Assembly: GCA_021159445.1 (NCBI GenBank)
Contig: JAGGRV010000095.1
Span: 1 to 11,842, forward strand
DNA length: 11,842 nt
Source: Deltaproteobacteria bacterium
Lineage (GTDB): Bacteria; Desulfobacterota; Dissulfuribacteria; Dissulfuribacterales; UBA3076
Direction of reading: 5' to 3'
The notes under the pieces are model-generated. The model made no database searches. It was not told the DNA's origin and worked only from the letters and a program-made list of their open reading frames with translations. The position numbers and the translations under genes were made by a program. Shown one piece after another: positions 1 to 6,173 of this stretch; position 1 is the stretch's first letter; each line of letters opens with the position of its first letter.

Positions 1-666
1 AGAAATAAGCTTTTCACGCGCCCAGCTTTCCTCAATGATGCTGACAAGTTCATCCGAAATATTGATGCACCACCGGTTATTCCACCGATCTTCAAACCAT
101 CTGGATAGCTTGCGGCCGGCATCGTGATCAAGAACATCGACATTAAGCTCTCCCTGCAATGAAAGACCGGCAAAGGTCAAATTACTGCTGCCGAGATAGC
201 CAACGATTGGATTAATGGGGTCGGGACGGAAAAGCAGATACAGCTTAGCATGCAGGGGATAACGGAGGAAAAGTTTAACAACAACCTTTTTGGCCTTTAT
301 CTGGGCAGCCAGACGGCGCAATCCAGCCTCATCCTCATTAGTAGGGGCACCAACCGTTAGCTGTTCCCGGAATTCTTCGGCCAGTTTTTTCTTGAGGCGA
401 AGGGCTGTTTGGTTGTCCATATCATCATGGTGATTGGTGAAACCCATTGCCCTTCGCAAATCCTCCGATGGATGGCTGTGCATCCCGACAAGGAGTCTAC
501 AGCAGTTCCCTTCACCTCCAGACCACTTCTCAATATAAGCATCAAGCTGTTTCCACCCACGGAGATTAAAGTAACCCACGCAAAAATCTGCACGGTTCGC
601 CACGGCGAGTGTATCAGTGAGTGCAGGATGAAATTTTTGCTCGATATTATCAAAAATGCGCGGCAT
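1..666 (-). CDS. PLD-like domain protein, N-terminal part (probable helicase/nuclease fusion), cut by window edge
   Basis: This reading frame is open for 222 codons from ATG 666 to the left edge without a stop, so the gene continues outside the window. The start is supported by a GGGGAGAG ribosome site just upstream and an in-frame TGA at 694-696. The protein begins MPRIFDNIEQKFHPAL and carries a phospholipase D-like core: FCVGYFNLRGW near residues 28-38, LHAKLYL at 138-144 (the HxK half-motif, H139 and K141) and GSSNLT at 159-164, followed by ELNVDVLDHD. This matches the N-terminal nuclease-like module of large proteins in which a PLD domain precedes an SNF2/DEAD-type helicase; that fusion is family knowledge recalled, since the helicase part is not in the window. 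Such proteins are often found with DNA methylases or other defence genes. The PLD assignment is firm; the helicase fusion and a DNA-processing role are inferred. Confidence 0.8.
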   Translation of the reverse strand, partial: MPRIFDNIEQKFHPALTDTLAVANRADFCVGYFNLRGWKQLDAYIEKWSGGEGNCCRLLVGMHSHPSEDLRRAMGFTNHHDDMDNQTALRLKKKLAEEFREQLTVGAPTNEDEAGLRRLAAQIKAKKVVVKLFLRYPLHAKLYLLFRPDPINPIVGYLGSSNLTFAGLSLQGELNVDVLDHDAGRKLSRWFEDRWNNRWCINISDELVSIIEESWAREKLIS

Positions 667-1055
667 GTAACTTCTCTCCCCGCTCGTTTGGTTTCAAGGC
701 CAATATCTCTTAATCTCCTCGGCAAACACTCCAGCTATCTTCAGGAACGTGTTGTCCACATCCATAGATTCTGGTTTCAAGGCAATCACATGAAAATTCA
801 GGATTTTTGTTGACTGAGTTGGATTAATTTTTCATTGTCCCCAATTCTCATGCCGACCTGAGAATAACTGGACCAGTCGCCAGCGAATTTCTTTTTTTAC
901 CACGGCCAGATCTTTTTTACTACAGAGAAACATAGAGCAGATTTTTGCCATAGCCGGTAGACGACTGCCGAGAAAAGACGCTTCCTCATCCGCCGCATGC
1001 TTACGGGCTCAAATATCCGAAGGTTATAGAACTTTGGCCGCTGTTGGCTCCCAAC

Positions 1056-1084
1056 TTGACTAATATGCACTTGAATATTAGAAT
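1056..1084 (+). promoter_or_regulatory. Promoter of the vapBC-like operon
   Basis: A -35 box TTGACT (1056-1061) and a -10 box TAGAAT (1079-1084) are separated by 17 bases; each matches the sigma-70 consensus at five of six positions. Transcription would start near 1091, about 22 bases before the antitoxin ATG at 1113. This placement also rules out the in-frame ATG at 1044 as the antitoxin start. Confidence 0.6.
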
Positions 1085-1087
1085 ATT
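1073..1087 (+). promoter_or_regulatory. Operator-like repeat over the -10 box
   Basis: GAATATT occurs twice, eight bases apart (1073-1079 and 1081-1087), and the core reads as the palindrome AATATT-AG-AATATT. It covers the -10 box of the toxin-antitoxin promoter. Ribbon-helix-helix antitoxins usually repress their own operon through such repeats, so autorepression is a reasonable inference. Confidence 0.4.
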
Positions 1088-1112
1088 GGAAAATGCAAAA
1101 AAGGATAGATTT

Positions 1113-1358
1113 ATGCGGACTTCAATTGAAATCTCCGACAAACACCGAAGTGCTTTGCTATCACTGGCAGCTCAAAAGGGATTAAGAGGATACTCCGGTA
1201 TTATTCAGGAAGCTTTAGACTACTATATTGCCCATCAAACCAGAACGGCAGATGTAAAAAAGAAAGTCATGAGGATGAAAGGAAGCTGGAAGAAAGAAGA
1301 AACAGAACAAATCAAATATAGACTGGCTGACCTGAGGGAAAATTGGAAAAAACTGTAA
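1113..1358 (+). CDS. VapB-like ribbon-helix-helix antitoxin
   Basis: This 81-residue protein begins MRTSIEISDKHRSALLSLA, the beta-strand and first helix typical of a ribbon-helix-helix DNA-binding domain, followed by GLRGYSGIIQEALDYYI for the second helix. The C-terminal half is lysine- and glutamate-rich (about residues 49-81) and would be the toxin-binding tail. The start at 1113 is chosen because AAGGAT lies seven to eight bases upstream and the promoter lies between this ATG and an earlier in-frame ATG at 1044. The stop codon overlaps the start of the downstream PIN-domain toxin by 16 bases, the usual arrangement of coupled toxin-antitoxin genes. The predicted role is to bind and neutralise the toxin and, as a complex, repress the shared promoter. 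Fold and role are inferred from motif and context; I cannot name a subfamily. Confidence 0.8.
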   Translation: MRTSIEISDKHRSALLSLAAQKGLRGYSGIIQEALDYYIAHQTRTADVKKKVMRMKGSWKKEETEQIKYRLADLRENWKKL

Positions 1359-1762
1359 TTGCGGATACCGATGTTGTAATTGATTTTTTTTCCGGCATAG
1401 AACCTGTTGCATCAATGGTATCCGACCTTATCGATCAGGACTGTTTGGCCTTGACTACAATATCTGTATTTGAGCTATATGTCGGCATATCCGGCAAAAA
1501 AAGATTAAAGCAGATTGATGATCTGCTTTCGATTATACCGGTTTACTCCCTTGAGAAAAAAGAAGCTAAAACCGCTGCAAAAATTTATATTGATTTGAAA
1601 CAAGCAGGAAAATTAATTGGCAATCAAGATATTCTGATAGCCGGAATCTGTATAACTTACGACATCCCCCTGATTACCAGAAATACAAAACATTTTTCAA
1701 GAATTTCACACCTTAAACTTTTCAATAACTTCAGGCACTTTAGCTCACTTCAGGCACTTTAA
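1343..1762 (+). CDS. VapC-like PIN-domain ribonuclease toxin
   Basis: This 139-residue protein has the PIN-domain layout of VapC toxins, Mg-dependent ribonucleases that cleave tRNA or rRNA when the antitoxin is lost. The acidic residues are in place: IADTDVVIDF (D8), SVFELYVG (E44), NQDILIAG (D96), then TRNTKHF (N114) near the C-terminus. The start is TTG at 1343, preceded by GAGGGA; no ATG or GTG fits better, and the gene overlaps the antitoxin end by 16 bases. The last residues are unusual: a 15-base sequence (acttcaggcacttta) is present twice with a 19-base period, so the tail reads NNFRHFSSLQAL. Removing one copy would give NNFRHFKLS and a nearby stop. The catalytic core is upstream of the duplication, so the toxin is probably intact, but the tail has been altered. 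The target RNA cannot be told from sequence. Confidence 0.85.
   Translation: MEKTVIADTDVVIDFFSGIEPVASMVSDLIDQDCLALTTISVFELYVGISGKKRLKQIDDLLSIIPVYSLEKKEAKTAAKIYIDLKQAGKLIGNQDILIAGICITYDIPLITRNTKHFSRISHLKLFNNFRHFSSLQAL
1728..1761 (+). repeat. Short direct repeat in the vapC 3' end
   Basis: The 15-mer acttcaggcacttta is present at 1728-1742 and 1747-1761, a 19-base tandem duplication. Because 19 is not a multiple of three it changes the reading frame of the final codons and moves the toxin stop codon. Confidence 0.85.
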
Positions 1763-1815
1763 ACTCAGTTAACACGAAAATAATTACTAAGGTACTATAA
1801 ACCCCCTTAAAATTC

Positions 1816-1903
1816 TGGTGCCGGAGGCGAGAGTCGAACTCGCACGGGCGCAAGGCCCACGGGATTTTGAGTCCAGCGCGTATACCAATTTCACCACTCC
1901 GGC
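1816..1903 (-). tRNA. tRNA-Leu (anticodon CAA)
   Basis: The minus strand folds into a class II tRNA. The acceptor stem GCCGGAG/CTCCGGC is perfect over seven pairs, with an A discriminator and an encoded CCA end (1816-1818). The D arm has a GTG/CGC stem. The anticodon loop is CTCAAAA with anticodon CAA at 1867-1869. The long variable arm pairs GGGC with GCCC, and the T arm is GCGAG-TTCGACT-CTCGC. The long variable arm, anticodon and A73 identify tRNA-Leu reading UUG. One oddity: the anticodon stem CTGGA/TCCCG has a T-C mismatch at pair 28-42, where related leucine tRNAs, as I recall them, have TCCAG and a full stem. The gene lies 40 bases behind the coaBC stop and has its own promoter. Confidence 0.95.
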
Positions 1904-1914
1904 AATGTATTTTC

Positions 1915-1943
1915 CTGATAACAAAACCAAACCACAGTGTCAA
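1915..1943 (-). promoter_or_regulatory. Promoter of tRNA-Leu
   Basis: On the minus strand a perfect -35 box TTGACA (1943-1938) is followed after exactly 17 bases by TATCAG (1920-1915, four of six consensus matches). Transcription would start near 1908, about five bases before the mature tRNA end. The -35 box begins immediately after the coaBC stop codon, so the tRNA can be expressed independently of the coaBC operon. Confidence 0.6.
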
Positions 1944-3215
1944 TCAATAATCCTGTAGAAGCAAATCCTGAATTCGATCCCAGACCCTCTCTCCGACCTC
2001 TTCCTTGTGCAAAAGGGGCAGGGCCTCAACGTCGCCATCTGCGGAGACAATTAGGACCCTATTATTCGGTACATCAAAGCCGGCATCAGGCTGGGACACA
2101 TCATTGGCAATCAGTAAATCCGCCCCTTTAAGCTTTATTTTCTTTATAGCCTGCGCCTTAAGATCCTGGGTCTCTGCGCAAAAACCTACGATTATCTGTC
2201 TGCCCTTACGACTCTTTACCAACTGCGACAAGATATCATTCGTCCGTACAAGATCTAAATGCAGTTCAGGGGTGTCTTTTTTGATCTTCTGATCGGCTTT
2301 ACCGGCAGGGGTGTAGTCTGCCACTGCGGCAGTCATGATTATTACATGAGCATCTTGCGAAAGTTTGCCAATTATGTCCTCCATCTCGCCTGCAGTCTCC
2401 ACAGGATATATCTCTATGTCCGAAGGATGTGGAATGGAGACAGGACCACTTACAAGGGTCACTATCGCACCGCGCCTGAAGGCAACCATAGCCATAGCAT
2501 AACCCATGACTCCTGAGGAACGGTTAGAAATATACCGGACAGGATCCAGATATTCTCTGGTCGGCCCGGCAGATACCAGTACATTCATTCCTCTTAAAGT
2601 CTGTGGAGCTGTTGCCTTAAGTATTGCCTCCCTCACCACGGACCACTCTGGCAGTCTTCCCCGGCCCCGGTCGCCACAGGCCGTTTCCCCTACCTCCGGC
2701 TCTATCACTCTGTAGCCCAATGCCTTAAGACGCTCCATGTTTGCCTGAGTCGCCGGATGCGCATACATGGCCGGATTCATTGAAGGGGAAAAAAGTACCG
2801 GACCGGAAAACGCCAGGAGTAATGTGGAAAGGAAGTCATCTGCCAGACCATTTGCGGCTTTGCCAATTATATTTGCAGTGGCAGGCAGCACCAGAAAGAG
2901 GTCGGCAGACCTGGCAAGTTCTATGTGAGGAATGGTCTCAGCACCCTCCACGCAAAACAGATCCGTGTACACTTTTTCGCCTGTAAGAGCTGCGAAAGTA
3001 ATGGGCGACACAAACTCGGTTGCATGCTCGGTCATCACGGGTATTACCCGTGCACCCAATGCACGAATCTTCTTGGAATAATCAGCCGCCTTATACGCGG
3101 CAATCCCACCGGTTATTCCAAGAAGGACGGTCTTCCCCTCCAATGGCGTATAGGGTGAGGCCTCCTCTGATAGAATCTCTGAGCCGGGAATCTGTTTCAC
3201 ATTATCATTGGCCAA
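1944..3215 (-). CDS. coaBC: Bifunctional phosphopantothenoylcysteine decarboxylase / phosphopantothenate-cysteine ligase
   Basis: This 423-residue protein catalyses two consecutive steps of coenzyme A synthesis: ligation of cysteine to 4'-phosphopantothenate (CoaB) and FMN-dependent decarboxylation of the product (CoaC). The N-terminal flavoprotein domain (about residues 27-200) shows GITGGIAAYKAAD, the active-site histidine in PHIELARSADL (H97), PSMNPAM (N147) and the catalytic cysteine in ETACGDRGRGRLPE (C180). The C-terminal synthetase domain (about 208-420) shows VLVSAGPTREYLDPVRYISN, MTAAVADYTP, QKIKKD and LLIANDV. Length is slightly above the usual 400 because of a 25-residue N-terminal extension. 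The start is TTG at 3215, with GGGTGAG about eight bases upstream; it overlaps the stop of the upstream lipoprotein gene by 11 bases, implying coupled translation. Function is certain from the motifs. Confidence 0.96.
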   Translation of the reverse strand: MANDNVKQIPGSEILSEEASPYTPLEGKTVLLGITGGIAAYKAADYSKKIRALGARVIPVMTEHATEFVSPITFAALTGEKVYTDLFCVEGAETIPHIELARSADLFLVLPATANIIGKAANGLADDFLSTLLLAFSGPVLFSPSMNPAMYAHPATQANMERLKALGYRVIEPEVGETACGDRGRGRLPEWSVVREAILKATAPQTLRGMNVLVSAGPTREYLDPVRYISNRSSGVMGYAMAMVAFRRGAIVTLVSGPVSIPHPSDIEIYPVETAGEMEDIIGKLSQDAHVIIMTAAVADYTPAGKADQKIKKDTPELHLDLVRTNDILSQLVKSRKGRQIIVGFCAETQDLKAQAIKKIKLKGADLLIANDVSQPDAGFDVPNNRVLIVSADGDVEALPLLHKEEVGERVWDRIQDLLLQDY

Positions 3216-3684
3216 GTGGTTCGCTCACCCAGATCTGGACTTCGGTCTTAAAGCCCATTCGTCCTTCATATATCTGCATAAGACAATAGGCGTTATGTCC
3301 TTTAGAAAATGCAAGAAAGTTCCGCTTTGCTTTCAATGTACCATCCAATACCCAGCCATGACTAGGCATGGATTTTGTGAAAAATTCCACCAGTGAAGCC
3401 ATGGTTACCCTGCCCTTATATACCAATATTCCACCCTGAAAACCCGAGGTCTTAATCATTATTGTCTTGTCTTCCACCTTCTCAAGTTCTATGGGTATAG
3501 GAAGATCCGGAAACTCGTATATAACATTGGCGGCTGCAGAACCCGGAGCAGTTTGAGAGAATTCCGTCGAAGGCTCCTCTGGTGCCGAACTCGTCTGGGC
3601 GCACGAAGTCAGAAGAAAGTTTGGCAGATAGAAGATTAAAGCAGTAATGAAAAAAATAGCTGATAATTTTTTGTGAAAGCGCAT
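3205..3684 (-). CDS. Small lipoprotein of unknown function upstream of coaBC
   Basis: This 159-residue protein has a basic start (MRFHKK), a hydrophobic segment (about residues 8-25) and a lipobox ending in LTSC (C28), so it should be exported and lipid-anchored. A low-complexity Ser/Thr/Pro/Glu linker (about 30-50) leads to a compact domain with FPDLPIPIELE, GGILVYKGRV, LVEFFTKSMPSHGW and a beta-rich end. The GGxLVYxGRV...FF...MxxxGW pattern resembles a small conserved domain I associate with delta-proteobacterial lipoproteins, but I cannot name it and assign no function. The ATG at 3684 has an ideal AGGAGG site seven bases upstream. The stop overlaps coaBC by 11 bases, so the two are cotranscribed; no biochemical link to coenzyme A synthesis is evident. 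Confidence 0.85.
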   Translation of the reverse strand: MRFHKKLSAIFFITALIFYLPNFLLTSCAQTSSAPEEPSTEFSQTAPGSAAANVIYEFPDLPIPIELEKVEDKTIMIKTSGFQGGILVYKGRVTMASLVEFFTKSMPSHGWVLDGTLKAKRNFLAFSKGHNAYCLMQIYEGRMGFKTEVQIWVSEPLGQ

Positions 3685-3717
3685 TTTACATCCTCCTGTA
3701 CTTATTATTTTTCAAAT

Positions 3718-3723
3718 ATTATA
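3718..3723 (-). promoter_or_regulatory. Possible -10 box of the lipoprotein-coaBC operon
   Basis: A perfect TATAAT lies 34 bases upstream of the lipoprotein ATG on the minus strand. I find no convincing -35 box at 16-18 bases, so this is a weak call. It sits at the left end of the repeat-bearing spacer, where AACTATA faces outward; the same heptamer faces outward at the right end (3887-3893). Confidence 0.3.
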
Positions 3724-3768
3724 GTTGATCATATCAATTTCATAGTAATTGAACAAGAGCAACCCGAC

Positions 3769-3851
3769 GCTGTTAGCTATTAGCCGTTAGGTTTTAGCTT
3801 AACAGTCCGTTTTCATACAAAGTTTTTACCTAATAGCTAACGGCTAACAGC
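3769..3851. repeat. Heptad-periodic inverted repeat (long hairpin), first copy
   Basis: Two 24-base arms (3769-3792 and 3828-3851) are inverted copies matching at 20 of 24 positions, separated by 35 bases. Each arm is built from seven-base units: on the left ctattag, ccgttag, gttttag; on the right ctaatag, ctaacgg, ctaacag, ctaatgg. The four mismatches arise because the middle units are swapped (CTATTAG-CCGTTAG against CCGTTAG-CTATTAG). The hairpin lacks a T-run on either side, so it is not a standard terminator. It fills the divergent spacer between the lipoprotein gene and the zinc-ribbon gene. Confidence 0.8.
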
Positions 3852-3878
3852 TAATGGCTGGCATCCGTCTATGTTGAA

Positions 3879-3907
3879 AAAGTGTAAACTATAGGATAAA
3901 GGATGCC
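3879..3907 (+). promoter_or_regulatory. Shared bipartite module, copy A
   Basis: AAAGTGTAAACT (3879-3890), seven bases, then AAAGGATGCC (3898-3907). The same two blocks with the same 7-base gap occur upstream of der at 10273-10301. In this copy AAAGGA serves as the ribosome site for the ATG at 3909. GGCATCC at 3860-3866 and GGATGCC at 3901-3907 form a flanking inverted repeat. Confidence 0.6.
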
Positions 3908-3908
3908 A

Positions 3909-4136
3909 ATGTCTGACACCAAAAAAGAAAAAAAACCTGGAATCCGCTCCAAAAGCTCTCGTTGGGGCAAGCGTAAGAAATATCGCTGTCATATCTGTAA
4001 CAGGGAATTGCCTTTTTGCTGGAATTGCCCTTGCGGTTTTCAGATTTGTGATGACTGTCTGAAAGAAAATATGTGGGGTATGAGCAATAATGTAATATGG
4101 ATCTGCCCTGACTGTGGACGCATAAGAGGCTTTTGA
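3909..4136 (+). CDS. Small Cys-rich zinc-ribbon protein, function unknown
   Basis: This 75-residue protein has a strongly basic N-terminus (MSDTKKEKKPGIRSKSSRWG, then KRKK) and nine cysteines: CHIC (C27, C30), CWNCPC (C37, C40, C42), CDDC (C47, C50) and CPDC (C66, C69). The spacing suggests two zinc-binding treble-clef or ribbon sites, so nucleic-acid or ribosome association is plausible but unproven. I prefer the ATG at 3909 over that at 3903, because AAAGGA lies six bases upstream of 3909 but overlaps the earlier one. The gene converges on pepF, with 13 bases between the stop codons. I do not recognise a named family. The Cys pattern argues strongly that the frame is real. Confidence 0.75.
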   Translation: MSDTKKEKKPGIRSKSSRWGKRKKYRCHICNRELPFCWNCPCGFQICDDCLKENMWGMSNNVIWICPDCGRIRGF

Positions 4137-4149
4137 CAACTTCCGGAGC

Positions 4150-5949
4150 CTATTCGACACCTATTTCCACAGCCAGTTTCTCTATTTCCTTCACCATATC
4201 ATCAATTACATTAAGACCCTGATGCCAGAAATTGGGATCATGGAGGTCTATGCCAAAGGACTCAAGCAACACATAGGGTGTATCACTTCCACCGGCAGCC
4301 AATAGCTCCAAATAGCACGGGACAAAATCCAACCTTCCCTTTTCATACATGGAGTAAAGAGACAAGACCAGGAGTTCGCCAAAGGCATAGGCATATACAT
4401 AGCCTGGTGTATGGATAAAGTGACCTATGTAAGACCACCAAATACCATAGTTATCGGTCAGAGTTACGCTGTTGCTGAACATTTCCTCCTGGGTCTTAAC
4501 CCAAATATTTGAAAATTCATCCGGAGAAAGCTCTCCCTTTGAACGCCGCTTATTGTGAACTTCATTTTCAAACCGGTTCATGGCAATCTGACGAAACACA
4601 GTGGCAAAAATGGACTCAATCTTGGTGGTAGCGAGCCACAATTTTTCTTCCGGCCTTTCCAAATTCCTCATCAAATCCTTAAATACCAGCATTTCACAAA
4701 AAACCGAGGCAGTCTCGGCTAAAACCAACGGAGTATTACTGTTTAGATAGCCCTGCTTACCCGCCAGGATCTGGTGAACACCATGGCCAAGCTCATGTGC
4801 CACTGTCTCAACATCCCTGAGATTCCCGGTATAATTCACAAGTACATAAGGATGGACCTGTGGAACTACGGGGTGCGCAAAAGCCCCCCCGGTTTTCCCC
4901 GGTATTACTGGAGCATGTATCCATTGCTTGTCAAAAAACAGATTGGCAACTGAGGCCATCTTGGGAGAAAATTCCCCAAAGGCATTAAGCACTATCTCTT
5001 TACTTTTCTCCCAATCAACAACCCGCTGAGGCAGATAAGGTAAGGGAGCATACCTGTCGTAGTCAAAAAGTTCTTCCAACCCGAGTAAGCGTCGCTTTAA
5101 ACCGTAATAGCGTTGGACTATGTCGTAACGATCTGTTGCGGACGCAATAAGGGAATCAACAGTGTCATCATCGAGTTCATTCGCAAGGTTCATGGACCTG
5201 ATCCAGTTACGATAGTCCCGAAGCCTGTCATCAATCATCTTATCGCCAAGGACGGTATTAAATGTGTGGGTAAGTACAATTGACTGACTGCGCAACCCAT
5301 CCGTAAGGTCCTTTGCCGCGTTTTTCCTGACCTTACGGTTCGGGGAGTAAAGATCGGTTAAGACCTCTTCCTGAGTGCGGGCTTCTTTACCAAAACGCTG
5401 GGCTGCCAAGACCTTTTCAAACAAGTTGATCCAGCTTGAACGACCTACCGGGCTAATCTCAATTATGAGCTGCTCTTCCGCTTGAGAGAGAAGATGAGGT
5501 TTGTATCGCCTGGCTGCCTGCAAATAGTGCCTGTAGTGTTCCAGTATGGGGTCAGCGAGCAGGTCATCCGCCTTCTCACCAGGAACATTTGCCCACTCAA
5601 TATCAAAAAACACTACATCTTTATTCACCATACTGAAGAACTCATTGACTTTCTGCAAAAAAGCACCGGCCTCCGGGTCATTAACATGGGTTAAAAAATG
5701 TAGCTGGGCAAATGCATTGAGTCTTCCCATAATAATAGTCAGACCTTCATATTCACTGACGGCAGCGAATAGTTCTGTAGCTGTAAGTTCTGCAATCTTG
5801 CCAGAATACTTATCAGCAATCTCAAGAGCCAACTTCTGACATTTCTCCATGTCATCATGGATATCGGAATCATCAATGCCTTGGTACAAATCCCCAAGGT
5901 CCCAAAGGACTTCTTCTGTTCCCAATTCTTCCATTATGTCATTATTCAT
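4150..5949 (-). CDS. pepF: Oligoendopeptidase F-family metallopeptidase (M3B)
   Basis: This 599-residue zinc peptidase belongs to the M3 (thimet oligopeptidase/PepF) group, cytoplasmic enzymes that cleave short peptides. The zinc site is VAHELGHGVHQ (HExxH at residues 385-389), and the third ligand is the glutamate in VLAETASVF (E412), 27 residues after the first histidine. The C-terminal part shows the substrate-binding pattern with HTPGYVYAYAFGELL. The N-terminal 180 residues form the helical lid typical of PepF. Length is normal for the family. The start is ATG at 5949, preceded by TTAGGAG with about eight bases of spacing; a TTG eight codons earlier would place the ribosome site inside the gene. 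A 108-bp inverted-repeat element lies 60 bases upstream. No signal peptide is present. Substrate preference cannot be deduced. Confidence 0.93.
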   Translation of the reverse strand: MNNDIMEELGTEEVLWDLGDLYQGIDDSDIHDDMEKCQKLALEIADKYSGKIAELTATELFAAVSEYEGLTIIMGRLNAFAQLHFLTHVNDPEAGAFLQKVNEFFSMVNKDVVFFDIEWANVPGEKADDLLADPILEHYRHYLQAARRYKPHLLSQAEEQLIIEISPVGRSSWINLFEKVLAAQRFGKEARTQEEVLTDLYSPNRKVRKNAAKDLTDGLRSQSIVLTHTFNTVLGDKMIDDRLRDYRNWIRSMNLANELDDDTVDSLIASATDRYDIVQRYYGLKRRLLGLEELFDYDRYAPLPYLPQRVVDWEKSKEIVLNAFGEFSPKMASVANLFFDKQWIHAPVIPGKTGGAFAHPVVPQVHPYVLVNYTGNLRDVETVAHELGHGVHQILAGKQGYLNSNTPLVLAETASVFCEMLVFKDLMRNLERPEEKLWLATTKIESIFATVFRQIAMNRFENEVHNKRRSKGELSPDEFSNIWVKTQEEMFSNSVTLTDNYGIWWSYIGHFIHTPGYVYAYAFGELLVLSLYSMYEKGRLDFVPCYLELLAAGGSDTPYVLLESFGIDLHDPNFWHQGLNVIDDMVKEIEKLAVEIGVE

Positions 5950-6008
5950 AAAGAAATCTCCTAACCCGGACAAGCCAGAACCAAACAGGTTTAAAGATAA
6001 AAAAATGA

Positions 6009-6116
6009 TAAGCGTTTACAGAGTGCTGCAGATGCGAGGAGTACGGGTACATAGACGTACTCCCTGTACTTCAAGTGCCCGACAACAAAGCAGATGCGGT
6101 GCCCTGTAAACGCTTA
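6009..6116. mobile_element. 108-bp palindrome-ended element (MITE- or REP-like)
   Basis: The ends are perfect 13-base inverted repeats, TAAGCGTTTACAG at 6009-6021 and CTGTAAACGCTTA at 6104-6116. Inside are a direct repeat GCAGATGCG (6028-6036 and 6090-6098) and a hairpin GGAGTACG/CGTACTCC (6038-6045 with 6056-6063, 10-base loop). No open frame of note exists. It lies between a small lipoprotein gene and pepF, both on the minus strand. The structure fits a non-autonomous element or a folded intergenic RNA; no target-site duplication is evident. Confidence 0.65.
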
Positions 6117-6173
6117 CAAAAAAAGTGGGTTGGCAAAACAGAACGCAAGAGAAAAAATGGATTTTAAATGACC

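Larger units (their letters stand above)
667..1112. other. Gene-poor spacer between the PLD-domain gene and the toxin-antitoxin pair
   Basis: About 450 bases separate the divergent PLD-domain gene and the antitoxin start. The only coding trace is a 31-codon minus-strand frame (GTG 789 to TGA 694-696) in the same frame as the PLD gene, ending AEEIKRYWP; it has no ribosome site and may be the tail of a deleted gene. Bases 880-940 are T-rich with two similar tracts (ttttttac-cac and ttttttac-tac). No RNA gene or terminator is visible. The promoter of the toxin-antitoxin pair lies at the right end. Confidence 0.5.

Noticed and set aside
357..725. Minus-strand 122-codon frame
   Set aside because: It is out of frame with the PLD-domain gene, which shows clear motifs over the same bases; it has no recognisable domain.
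1044..1112. Longer antitoxin start at ATG 1044
   Set aside because: The predicted promoter and operator (1056-1087) lie downstream of this ATG, and the extra 23 residues precede the normal start of a ribbon-helix-helix domain.
3769..3851. CRISPR array
   Set aside because: The repeat units are only seven bases long, contiguous and inverted; there are no spacers.
3769..3851. Rho-independent terminator
   Set aside because: The stem is AT-rich and long with a 35-base loop, and no U-run follows either arm; it also lies between divergent genes, where no terminator is needed.
5950..5973. Upstream TTG start for the oligoendopeptidase
   Set aside because: The AGGAG ribosome site falls inside this extension at the correct distance from ATG 5949.
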